Part shown: piece after piece, positions 56,577 through 64,000 of the stretch | Layout of the letters: each line of letters opens with the position of its first letter | Numbering within the stretch: the stretch's first letter is position 1 | From: a virus | Direction: 5' to 3' (one strand) | DNA: 64,000 nucleotides | Virus record (IMG/VR): IMGVR_UViG_3300036770_002165 | Span: 31,598 to 95,597 of that record | The notes under the pieces: model-generated | Seen by the model: the letters and a program-made list of their open reading frames with translations, nothing else | Database searches by the model: none | Told to the model about the DNA's origin: nothing | Program-made: the position numbers and the translations under genes

Positions 56577-58106
56577 TCAGAGTGTTGATGCGGTGTTGGA
56601 ACCGCCGGTCCATTGGCTGATATTGATTACAACGAATTCGGCTGGGTACTGCAGGGCGACACCAACCTCCATACGAACTTCTCCATTGTTCACGGTGAGC
56701 GCGGTGTTGTTTGTCTCATCACAGATTACGTAGAAGGCCTCAGAAGCATTAGCCCCCTTAAGACCACCAGCGCGCCAAAACTCGCTGAGGATGGCAGACG
56801 CAGTCATGTTGAGGCGAGTCCACAGCCGGTCGTCGTTGGGCTCAAACACTGCAAAGGATGTTGAATCCTTCAGTGTCTGCTTCAGGAAGTTCAACGAACG
56901 ACGAATCGTGATGTACTTACCGGGGCTCGTGCGGTCAAGGGTGCGTGCACCATTAACCACAATCCCTGCGCCTGGCACTGCCTTGAAGATGTTGACACCG
57001 AAATTGTCGTACAGCAGGGCGGAATCAGCCGAGGTGAACGTGCCGGTAAGGCCAAGTGCGTTACGAACCTCTGCAGCGTACCCGGCTGGTGACTTAGCTA
57101 CTGAACGAGTAAAGTCAGTTCGGACGTAGATACCAGCGATGGCCCCACCCGGATAGGTGTCACGAATAGCACCAGGTCCAGTCTTTGTTGGGTCCACCAT
57201 CTTAAGCATTGGGTAGTACACCGCACCGTAGGAGGACGCGGTGTAGCCGCCGACCGTTCCAGCACCGATAGTTGTGGTGTCGGTTGAAGTAGTGGGGTCG
57301 ATAATTACGAACGAATTACCTCGCTCCTCAGCCTTTGCAAGAAGCGCGTTCACTACCGCACTGCTTGTCTGACCAGGTGCGTTTAGAAGAAGCACACCTT
57401 CAACGGTGTCAAGGTTAGAAAGAGCAGAAATGTAATGGGTTGCTTCTACAGGGTCTCCATCGGAGCCCATAAACATTGAGAAGACATCAGAACTAAAAGC
57501 CCACTCTGCGCTAGCAGTTAGACCGCTAGCTACGGAAACCTGCACGTACTTGGAGTATGTGTTTATTACAGTCTCAACGTATCGGTTGTTAGTTGGGTCA
57601 GTTGAAACTTCATTCCAACGCTCTACCTCAACACCAGCGAGCCGAACAGAGACGTTAAAAGTAGGAACTACTGATGCTGTAGCAGCTACTGCCCCGCCGG
57701 TAGTTACGATCGACAGATCGTCACCCCAGACGCCCTCACTGGATGCTTCGACGGAAAATAGAGCGGCAGAGGCTGCTCCTGTACCATTTGGGTAATACGC
57801 AACCGTGGCGGTCGCCTTTGTAGCAGGGCTGCCATCTCCTGAAGTGCGTAGAACTCGCAGGATGTAGGCATCACGACCACCATTAGCAAAGTAGTGGTAA
57901 ACGGAATAACCCATCTCATGCTCAATGGAAATGTCGCCAAACGTCGACTTAAATGAGCTCCATGAGTTGATGAGTGTTGGTGTCAGCGGTCCACGTGGGG
58001 CTGTACCGATAAAGGTGGCTACAGCCTGAGCGTTGTTAGCGCGAGCAACGTTACTTACCAATGGCGATTCGGTAACGTAAACACCTGGGTTTGAGTATGT
58101 AGGCAT
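56577..58106 (-). CDS. Tail sheath protein
   Basis: 509 residues. It begins with the sheath start SNPGVYVTE, followed by AVATFIGTAPRGP and a C-terminal conserved domain with RRSLNFLKQTLKDS, LWTRLNMTASAILSEFWRAGGLKG and a final QYPAEFVVINIS strand. It marks a contractile tail. GGAGGTCATTTAA precedes the ATG. Confidence 0.92.
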   Translation of the reverse strand: MPTYSNPGVYVTESPLVSNVARANNAQAVATFIGTAPRGPLTPTLINSWSSFKSTFGDISIEHEMGYSVYHYFANGGRDAYILRVLRTSGDGSPATKATATVAYYPNGTGAASAALFSVEASSEGVWGDDLSIVTTGGAVAATASVVPTFNVSVRLAGVEVERWNEVSTDPTNNRYVETVINTYSKYVQVSVASGLTASAEWAFSSDVFSMFMGSDGDPVEATHYISALSNLDTVEGVLLLNAPGQTSSAVVNALLAKAEERGNSFVIIDPTTSTDTTTIGAGTVGGYTASSYGAVYYPMLKMVDPTKTGPGAIRDTYPGGAIAGIYVRTDFTRSVAKSPAGYAAEVRNALGLTGTFTSADSALLYDNFGVNIFKAVPGAGIVVNGARTLDRTSPGKYITIRRSLNFLKQTLKDSTSFAVFEPNDDRLWTRLNMTASAILSEFWRAGGLKGANASEAFYVICDETNNTALTVNNGEVRMEVGVALQYPAEFVVINISQWTGGSNTASTL

Positions 58107-58811
58107 TTAAATGACCTCCGAAAACGGGGTAGTGAATACAGTGGGGTTCTGATTGTCTGCATTTGTAATAGTAGCAACAACTGATGTAACTTGCTTGACT
58201 TGGACTAGGTCGGATGCGGGGATCTCAGCCGACATATGTAATGTGTACACTTTTCTAAAGATCCGCTTACGGTAGCCAGCTTCTCCGTCAAGGAGATCGC
58301 TGTTTACCCACGAGATCAAATCAAACCGACGGATTGTCCCGTCTTCCGGGACCTCGATAAAACCGCGGCGAAAGGGCGCTACGCGTCGCAAAATCTTCGA
58401 GGTCAACTGCCGATCATGTAGAGCGCTTCTGGCGTAGGTTGAGATTTGGTAAATGAGAGTCACTGGAACAAATGAATCCGTCCGCAAGTAGTCGTTGCCA
58501 CCCAGCTCAGCAGCCATGCCAGCGGCGTCTAGTTCGGACGGGAAATAATCGAGGTAGACAGGAGATAGGGATGCCCCGGAAATACCACTCGCGTAGTAGT
58601 ATGACTGCTCGGAGTGCTGCAGGGATCGGTTATGGGATAGCCCAACATGCTCGATTGTTATAAACGGGTATTCCTTCTCGGTCTCCCCCTCGGGATAACG
58701 GAAGAATACTTTTGCGACACGCTGGGGGTTCTTATCGTCTGATACAGATATATTCGAAAAGCGAGCCTTAATAGCGGCATCTTCTGCGAGCAGGAATCCG
58801 GGATGAGTCAC
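58107..58811 (-). CDS. Neck/tail-terminator-like structural protein, 234 aa
   Basis: Not firmly recognised. It starts at GTG overlapping the previous stop (GTGA). Beta-rich with an EYPFITIEHVGLSH block. Its place between sheath and neck genes fits a tail terminator or neck protein. Confidence 0.58.
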   Translation of the reverse strand: MTHPGFLLAEDAAIKARFSNISVSDDKNPQRVAKVFFRYPEGETEKEYPFITIEHVGLSHNRSLQHSEQSYYYASGISGASLSPVYLDYFPSELDAAGMAAELGGNDYLRTDSFVPVTLIYQISTYARSALHDRQLTSKILRRVAPFRRGFIEVPEDGTIRRFDLISWVNSDLLDGEAGYRKRIFRKVYTLHMSAEIPASDLVQVKQVTSVVATITNADNQNPTVFTTPFSEVI

Positions 58812-59194
58812 AGGTCGTAACCCTTCATTGCGACTTTGTACTCCTCGTTAAAGTCATTCTCGTAAACCCGCATTACACCTCGTGGTGGGGAGTCTGGGGT
58901 ACCGTACTCCAGGGCCTCTGCCATCCGCAGTTCTTCTTCGGTACCTTCCACCCCCACCGTTACCCGGTCATCCGCGCCGATGGTTACATTTAGGTTTTGT
59001 GCTGATGTGCCCCACAGTTCCGGAGACGATGCCTCACGCCTAATCTTTGATGTAAATGAGCGGGCTACACGGGAACGTATGGATGGTTTTACTGAGGATT
59101 CAGAAAACGCGGAGGTGAACCCGATGGAGCCTAGGAGGGCGTTAGCCAACACAGAACTAGGAGAGGATTCAGATGTAGAGGTAGCCTTAGACAT
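58808..59194 (-). CDS. Neck protein, HK97 gp10-like, 128 aa
   Basis: The C-terminal AEALEYGTPDSPPRGVMRVY pattern is that of head-tail connector proteins of HK97 gp10 type. The N-terminal half is basic and Ser-rich. GGAGAGTACGGCC precedes the ATG. Confidence 0.6.
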   Translation of the reverse strand: MSKATSTSESSPSSVLANALLGSIGFTSAFSESSVKPSIRSRVARSFTSKIRREASSPELWGTSAQNLNVTIGADDRVTVGVEGTEEELRMAEALEYGTPDSPPRGVMRVYENDFNEEYKVAMKGYDL

Positions 59195-59254
59195 GGCCGT
59201 ACTCTCCGGGTTCTGGGCAGTTGTAGTACCTAACGCACGTCAGGTGATATAAGT

Positions 59255-59791
59255 TTACCCTAAAGTAGGGAGGGTTGCAGGCCATGCGTAATTGTCTATA
59301 CGCAATTGCTCAGGTCCTGGATCATTTATAAACTCTTGGTCAATTAATATTTCTTGACCAGCAATAAGCACAAACACGTCATCGCGTAGACGGCCACGGA
59401 CCCGATAATCGTAGACAGAGTAGTACCTACCATCATATGAAAATATATCATTTAGATGGTTACGGTATTCCCAAGGTTGGTCTATACCAGCGTCTCGCAT
59501 GTCCTGGATTGACACAAACATGTTCATTGTTTGCACAGGCTGACGGCCTTCTGGGATAGACCTCTTTTGATCTTCGTTCTCTGAACCCAAAAGTATAGGA
59601 AGTACTACTCCAGTCTTGTACTCCCTTCCACCAACGCCTGGTACACCCTCGTCATAAACATCGTCGTAGATGCTATTGACAGACGCTGACCCTAGCGGCT
59701 TGAATTCATACCAAATAACGCTTTCGCCAGCCACATCGTGGTGGCGGCGGAAGTGTTTGTTTATGATGCCTAGTTCTCTACGAACGTCCAT
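59255..59791 (-). CDS. Structural protein, 178 aa
   Basis: Unrecognised. TGATG joins it to the upstream gene. RRELGIINKHFRRHH at the N-terminus and a beta-rich body. Probably a neck or connector component by location. Confidence 0.55.
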   Translation of the reverse strand: MDVRRELGIINKHFRRHHDVAGESVIWYEFKPLGSASVNSIYDDVYDEGVPGVGGREYKTGVVLPILLGSENEDQKRSIPEGRQPVQTMNMFVSIQDMRDAGIDQPWEYRNHLNDIFSYDGRYYSVYDYRVRGRLRDDVFVLIAGQEILIDQEFINDPGPEQLRIDNYAWPATLPTLG

Positions 59792-60588
59792 CAGTAGTAC
59801 GCCGTAGTCGTCTGCCCAGATCTTGGGGTAGTGTCAACGTACACGTCCTCCCGCAGGTTGTCGTCGGATAGCTCGGTGTTAACAACACCGGAATCGATAT
59901 CTGGCCAGAGACGCTCAAGTGGTGAATAGTCCCCGAATTCCTTAGGCTTGTATAGAGGTACAAGGCGATTAGTGGTGCGGGATGTACGTCGTAGGCTAAA
60001 TACCTCAAGTCGGTCTACGCCGATGTTAAGCGCCGTAGCATGACGCTTGTACTCCCCTTCCCACTGAGCAAGCATGGACTGAACCATACGGAAACGTTGG
60101 CTGGCCGGAATGTGCACAGACTCAGACGTTATTACGTCGATATCACGGCTGTACTCAGTAAGAAGGGCCCAAAGACATTCCACAATTGCAGCAATACCAA
60201 TGGCGTTGACAAGCATGTCTGACATGCCTTCTATACCAACCTTTAGATCGCGCAAATGCTTTTCTAGGGCGCGCTGAGAGTAGAACGATAGATCAGCTGG
60301 GGTTACCCATTCATAGTAGTATCCCTCAATCAGGAGCTTTGACCCAGTTGGTGGTACCGACGCCAGGCGAAGGATGCCGTTGCGGTCATCAAGTGAGTAC
60401 GACGATGACGCCAGCTCCGTCGTCACACCTGTAGTTGTGTACGTTGCAACCCACAGGCTGCTTGCGTCTATGTTGGTCTGCCCTAGTTGGTAGGTGCGCC
60501 CAGCAACGTCAAAAGTTGTTTGAAAGAAGCGCGGAAAGTCCCGAAGGTAAGTACGGGCAATCGTCTCTATATCTGCAAAGGTAGCCAC
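59791..60588 (-). CDS. Structural protein, 265 aa
   Basis: Unrecognised. GTG start at 60588 without a strong Shine-Dalgarno. An N-terminal helix and beta region are followed by a helical middle and an extended end. Neck or adaptor role is inferred only from place. Confidence 0.55.
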   Translation of the reverse strand: MATFADIETIARTYLRDFPRFFQTTFDVAGRTYQLGQTNIDASSLWVATYTTTGVTTELASSSYSLDDRNGILRLASVPPTGSKLLIEGYYYEWVTPADLSFYSQRALEKHLRDLKVGIEGMSDMLVNAIGIAAIVECLWALLTEYSRDIDVITSESVHIPASQRFRMVQSMLAQWEGEYKRHATALNIGVDRLEVFSLRRTSRTTNRLVPLYKPKEFGDYSPLERLWPDIDSGVVNTELSDDNLREDVYVDTTPRSGQTTTAYY

Positions 60589-60600
60589 GTCAATATTCTA

Positions 60601-60735
60601 CTATGAGTCAGGTAAGGTATCTTGACGGGCCTGGTTAACACCAGGGTATGAATCTCTGAGTCTCTTACTAGTTATAGACCTTTTAAGTAGTACGGTTAGT
60701 GCCCCAAGACCAGTTGGCTTAGGCAAAGTGCTCAT
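60601..60735 (-). CDS. Small basic protein, 44 aa
   Basis: ATG 60735 overlaps the stop of the collar-fibre gene (ATGA) and follows AAGG. It reads MSTLPKPTGLGALTVLLKRS... and ends at TAG 60603-60601. A compact coupled gene of unknown function. Confidence 0.55.
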   Translation of the reverse strand: MSTLPKPTGLGALTVLLKRSITSKRLRDSYPGVNQARQDTLPDS

Positions 60736-61985
60736 GCGTACCTTATAAAGTATCGGACGTACAACGTCTCTGGACGGAGGTCAATTGGGGTCGGGGACTC
60801 TTGTCCTGCGTAACCAGTAAACAAGTTTGAACTAGGGGGGATAGCCACGCTATGGCGGTGGTCTGGGGCTTTTTCAGTTTTTGCTGTCCCATTAATATTG
60901 CTTTGAACGTTTGGGTCACCCGGTTCAGATACCGCCCTAAAGGAGCTAAACGTGTTGCGGCGGTAGTCATGTAGGTGCTCTCCGCCCAACCCGCTGTCCA
61001 CCGCGTTGTGACCGTGGTCCATGGTATGGCGGTGCCGCGGCAAGTTACCTTCAGTCAGGGTTACTTGAGACCCTACGTTTCCTACTGGTGATGCAAGCGA
61101 ACCTCCAGTGGATGGCAGCCCGGCAAGATACATACCGCGAAGGTCTGGTACTTTAAATCTGGTTGTACCCGACTCTTGGCCAAAGGAGTAGTTTAAGACA
61201 TTAAACAAAAGTGGCTTTGTTACCGGGTCTTCAAACCTTCCGTCGCACTCCATCCACACTGCCGGATTTGGTGAGCTACCCGCAACAAGCCAAGTAATTA
61301 CCGTACCTACAGGCACACCTGGGTCAGCCTGGATGTTGGCTAGCTCTACCCACTGGTCACTGGTGCGCTTTACGTAAACTCCGGATGAACCAACACCTAG
61401 AGATCCGGTTTGTAAGTAGAAGTCACCTACGGAACCAACGCTTGGTTGTGGGGCAACAGGTCCACGAAAAGGTATAGGTGTTTGAATATTCTTACGTTTG
61501 TCGACGATTTCTGCCGATGTAATACTGTTACTGGCAAAACGGTAGATGCTAGCTAGAACCACATCTGTGTCGGGGTTGAAGTAGCTGAGTACGTTCAAAC
61601 CCGCTGTAGAAACAATGCGGCTCTTGGACTTGGGGAAAGCCGGGTTAGTTGCTGACTCACTACCAAACAGGCACACTACGGATGCCGTTGACCCAGAAAC
61701 ACGCGCAACAATTAGGTCAAAACGTAGGGTACTTGGGGGTGAGGGAAGGGGTAGGTAACTGTTCGGCTCTACTGCGTAGACGGTGCCGTTAATTACAACC
61801 ACACCACCGGCTACTGCTACTGCGGTGCCCTGCACTGTAGTTGGTGTTACTTCACACCCACTAATAACCCCGGTATTACTGTTACCAAGAACCTCAAAGT
61901 CAATTGAGTCTGGCTCGGCCTGGTCTAACGCTGAGTACTTGTTACCCGACGTGGTATCGATCGCGTTAGGAATAATGTAAGGCAT
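60732..61985 (-). CDS. Tail fibre protein with tail-collar domain
   Basis: 417 residues. GTVITWLVAGSSPNPAVWMECDG, RFKVPDLRGMYLAG, then HRHTMDHGH and GEHLHDYRR are the tail-collar domain with a His-rich metal-binding region. The N-terminal half is beta-rich. It is the second collar-domain protein here, the other being 48082-49047. GAGGTAGCAA precedes the ATG. Confidence 0.76.
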   Translation of the reverse strand: MPYIIPNAIDTTSGNKYSALDQAEPDSIDFEVLGNSNTGVISGCEVTPTTVQGTAVAVAGGVVVINGTVYAVEPNSYLPLPSPPSTLRFDLIVARVSGSTASVVCLFGSESATNPAFPKSKSRIVSTAGLNVLSYFNPDTDVVLASIYRFASNSITSAEIVDKRKNIQTPIPFRGPVAPQPSVGSVGDFYLQTGSLGVGSSGVYVKRTSDQWVELANIQADPGVPVGTVITWLVAGSSPNPAVWMECDGRFEDPVTKPLLFNVLNYSFGQESGTTRFKVPDLRGMYLAGLPSTGGSLASPVGNVGSQVTLTEGNLPRHRHTMDHGHNAVDSGLGGEHLHDYRRNTFSSFRAVSEPGDPNVQSNINGTAKTEKAPDHRHSVAIPPSSNLFTGYAGQESPTPIDLRPETLYVRYFIRYA

Positions 61986-61993
61986 TTGCTACC

Positions 61994-62245
61994 TCAGAGG
62001 GTGTCGTAGATGTTTCCTGACGCCCGCAGGTAGTTGAAGAGGTCCTTGGGGAGCTTGTAGCGCTTACCATCTTCAAAGTTGTAAGCAGTACGGCCCCAGA
62101 ACATCTTCCAGGTTCCCTTAACACGGGCGTTTACGAGATTTGCGTCGGCAGCCATTGCGATTACCGGCTCTTCGACAACTGGTTCTCCGTAAACCACAAT
62201 GTCTTCTTCTACTTCAACGAACTCTGGATTTGTTTTCCGAACCAT
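61994..62245 (-). CDS. Small virion-associated protein, 83 aa
   Basis: MVRKTNPEFVEVEEDIVVYGEP followed by a helical C-terminal part with WKMFWGRTAYNFEDGKRYKLPKDLFNYLRASG, similar to small head or neck proteins of aquatic phages. AGGAGCTAAA precedes ATG 62245. Confidence 0.58.
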   Translation of the reverse strand: MVRKTNPEFVEVEEDIVVYGEPVVEEPVIAMAADANLVNARVKGTWKMFWGRTAYNFEDGKRYKLPKDLFNYLRASGNIYDTL

Positions 62246-62274
62246 TTTAGCTCCTATTGGGTACATAAATGAAG

Positions 62275-62304
62275 ATGGTGGGGGTGGTTACCCACCCCCA
62301 CCAT
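62275..62304 (-). terminator. Strong GC-rich hairpin downstream of the endonuclease gene
   Basis: Perfect 13-bp stem ATGGTGGGGGTGG and its complement around a 4-nt loop (62288-62291), followed on the minus strand by CTTCATTT. It sits between the endonuclease VII-like gene and the 83-aa gene and likely ends or attenuates the head transcript. Confidence 0.6.
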
Positions 62305-62328
62305 ACTACATCATCCGGCCTCTGTGGC

Positions 62329-62793
62329 TCAGGAAATGGCACCACCGAGGTATCTTATGGCTGATAGTAGTAGGTTTGGATTATCTTTAAAATGTCCTAA
62401 TCCAGAATTGCAGTTAGTACAGAGTAGGCCCCGTACGCAGTTTCCGCAAGATGTAGGACCCGAACAACATGCATGGTCGTGGTCTACTGATAGACGACTT
62501 GTAGGCAGACTGCTTAATACAGTACCACAAACAGCACACTCACCATTTTGTTTTGCAAGTAAATCGTCGTATTGATCTACTGTTAAATTAAACCGCTTAA
62601 GTCTCTGGCGTAGCTTTTGAGCGTTGTATAGATCTGGGTTGTTGTTAATCCAGTTTCGTTGTTTTATTATCCCGCATGACTTGCAGTATGGTTGTATTTT
62701 TAATTTACTTTTTGAAGACTTACTTTTGTGATACTCAGTTAGTGGTTTTTCAGTCTCACAGTTGGGACATTTCTTGGTGATCTCGTCTGACAT
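62329..62793 (-). CDS. Endonuclease VII-like HNH protein
   Basis: The 154-residue protein has an N-terminal zinc ribbon (CPNC...CKSC), then CAVC, VDHDH and CVRGLLCTNCNSGLGHFKDNP, which are typical of recombination endonuclease VII. T4 endonuclease VII resolves Holliday junctions, but free-standing phage versions often behave as homing-type elements. It lies alone between head genes and is flanked by two hairpins. AAAGGC precedes the ATG. Confidence 0.76.
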   Translation of the reverse strand: MSDEITKKCPNCETEKPLTEYHKSKSSKSKLKIQPYCKSCGIIKQRNWINNNPDLYNAQKLRQRLKRFNLTVDQYDDLLAKQNGECAVCGTVLSSLPTSRLSVDHDHACCSGPTSCGNCVRGLLCTNCNSGLGHFKDNPNLLLSAIRYLGGAIS

Positions 62794-62810
62794 GCCTTTA
62801 GAATAACATG

Positions 62811-62840
62811 GAAGAAGGGGGCCAACTGGCCCCCTTCTTC
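62811..62840 (-). terminator. Strong hairpin after the major capsid gene
   Basis: Perfect 13-bp stem GAAGAAGGGGGCC and its complement around a 4-nt loop. No U-tract follows on the minus strand (CATGTTATTC). It lies 20 bp after the capsid stop and before the endonuclease gene; likely transcript end or mRNA stabiliser for the highly expressed capsid gene. Confidence 0.62.
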
Positions 62841-62860
62841 GCAGTAACTATGAAGTTCGA

Positions 62861-63940
62861 TCAGGAGATCGCCCCTCCAAGTGTATTCAGGATGACTCGT
62901 GACTCGTGAGTGATGACACCGAAGCCCCAGATGGCGTACCAAGCGAGACCGTGCTCACGACCGAAGTCGATGACGCCACCGTCGCGGAGTTCAACTGGGA
63001 GTGCGATGGCATGACCAAAGGCGTTGTCACCGATCATGATGGCGCTGTAGGACTCAGCGTCGGGAGCCTGTGCGCCACCGGCCACTGGATCGAGGTCAGC
63101 GGGAAGGGAAAGACCCTTCTTGACCTGGGTGGTCTCAATGAACACCACGTCGTAGAGACGCCCGATTTCACCAAGCATGAAGTTGCCGGGGGCGGCGTAC
63201 TTGGTGACTTCGATGAACTCTGGCCAGTCGCGGAGGCTACGGGCCTGTGATGGGTGCACGAAGCACACGTAGGTGTCGCCAAGACGGGGGATGTTCTGAC
63301 CGGCGAGGACCTCGACAGCGTCCTTGATGGAGGCTGGACTGAGGTAGCCAGGGGCGCTGGCTGTGCCGACAGTACCCGCATCGTATGGGCTGATTGCGCC
63401 ACGGGTTGTCGCGGGGTTACGACCGAAGACAACGCTTGGAGCAACGGCAGAGCCGCCACCGAAGGGAACGCCGTTGGCGTACAGGGTGTTACGAGCCTGG
63501 ATGTCCATGCTCTGGGCCATGTGACGACCAAGGAGACGTGAGGCGGAGGCCATAACGTCGTCGAATGAAGCATTAAGCAACAGTTCGGTAACGGCAACGG
63601 CCTGACCATGCTCAGTCACGGTGATCTGAATCTGGCTAGCTGACAGGGCTACTGGCTCCATACGCACACCTTCGGTGAGTGTTGCACCGGTGCTCTCGTT
63701 TACGGCGAGGTTGGTGTAACGCATGAAGTTGATGGTGAGACCTGGCATAACGCCAAGCTCGGTCTTCTTTACAGCAAACTGCTCGAACCGTAGTACGGGC
63801 ATGGCCTGGAAAAGAATTTCCTTTGACCAGATCTGCTGAATTGCTGGTGAAAGAGTTGCGTCACTGGAATAACCGGTCGTAGTAATGCTCTGAAGACCGG
63901 CTCCGGTAACCGCACCTCCTGCGGGGGCGGGAAATGCCAT
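62861..63940 (-). CDS. Major capsid protein (N4-gp56-like)
   Basis: 359 residues. The N-terminal region has SKEILFQAMPVLRFEQFAVKKTELG and NFMRYTNLAVNESTGATLTEG, then AVAVTELLLNASFDD and AQSMDIQARNTLYANG. This is the N4-gp56 major-capsid family with the HK97 fold. GGAGGATAACACC precedes the ATG. It is at the beginning of the visible structural cluster; upstream bases to 64000 show no further complete gene. Confidence 0.82.
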   Translation of the reverse strand: MAFPAPAGGAVTGAGLQSITTTGYSSDATLSPAIQQIWSKEILFQAMPVLRFEQFAVKKTELGVMPGLTINFMRYTNLAVNESTGATLTEGVRMEPVALSASQIQITVTEHGQAVAVTELLLNASFDDVMASASRLLGRHMAQSMDIQARNTLYANGVPFGGGSAVAPSVVFGRNPATTRGAISPYDAGTVGTASAPGYLSPASIKDAVEVLAGQNIPRLGDTYVCFVHPSQARSLRDWPEFIEVTKYAAPGNFMLGEIGRLYDVVFIETTQVKKGLSLPADLDPVAGGAQAPDAESYSAIMIGDNAFGHAIALPVELRDGGVIDFGREHGLAWYAIWGFGVITHESRVILNTLGGAIS

Positions 63941-64000
63941 GGTGTTATCCTCCGATGGATAGGTTTATTGGTTGGGTTGTTAGAACCGGCCTCGTTGAGT

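Overview
The window is a gene-dense, mosaic stretch of a tailed-phage genome with a contractile tail (myovirus morphotype). Direct signs are a tail sheath, a tail tube, gp25, baseplate J and hub proteins, a tape measure and an N4-gp56-like major capsid protein, plus a phage replication and recombination module. Two WhiB-like Fe-S proteins point to an actinobacterial host, because this family is known only from Actinobacteria and their phages. Thr/Pro-rich linkers behind the export signals of a lipoprotein and a lytic transglycosylase fit a Gram-positive actinobacterium, perhaps Acidimicrobiia; that last step is inference. I saw no integrase, tRNA, rRNA, CRISPR array or transposase. Terminase and portal are not in the window and probably lie just beyond the right edge, upstream of the capsid gene on the minus strand.

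Layout. (1) 1-14,972, plus strand: an accessory arm of mostly small unknown genes with two AAA+ ATPase/VWA-protein pairs (1-1,790 and 9,164-12,297), a SNF2-type helicase, a ParB-like protein, an orphan sigma-70 region-4 protein, a lipoprotein, an HNH endonuclease and a pyrimidine-dimer-glycosylase-like protein. Three leader hairpins here share the loop sequence GCAATCGTG, and several gene junctions carry a palindrome that merges stop codon and Shine-Dalgarno. (2) 14,969-24,172, minus strand: deaminase, two WhiB proteins, glycosyltransferase, small HTH regulator, exported transglycosylase, DUF1599-like protein, an unknown 478-aa protein with a HAD-like and a zinc protein, then a run of small disordered proteins. 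(3) 24,188-41,678, minus strand: a 734-aa disordered protein, SpoVS, Hjc-like resolvase, Cas4-like nuclease, RecA, DNA polymerase I, ssDNA-binding protein, SNF2 helicase, DnaG, DnaB, DnaC-like loader and a winged-helix initiator gene containing three palindromic iterons. (4) 41,679-41,863: divergent control region. (5) 41,864-43,151, plus strand: Dps plus four tiny basic proteins, closed by a terminator. (6) 43,278-63,940, minus strand: baseplate, tail and head genes, with an endonuclease VII-like gene beside the capsid gene.

How it fits together. The initiator, loader, helicase, primase, polymerase, SSB and RecA form an almost complete replisome, and the likely origin sits inside the initiator gene, as in lambda O. 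Resolvase, Cas4-like and other PD-(D/E)XK nucleases would process recombination intermediates. WhiB proteins, the orphan sigma-4 protein and the HTH regulator are candidate transcription switches. Dps and Lys-rich proteins may compact or protect DNA. The most distinctive features are the repeated structured leader hairpin, the doubled AAA+/VWA systems, the iterons with an operator-like repeat around the initiator promoter, and the phage-borne SpoVS.
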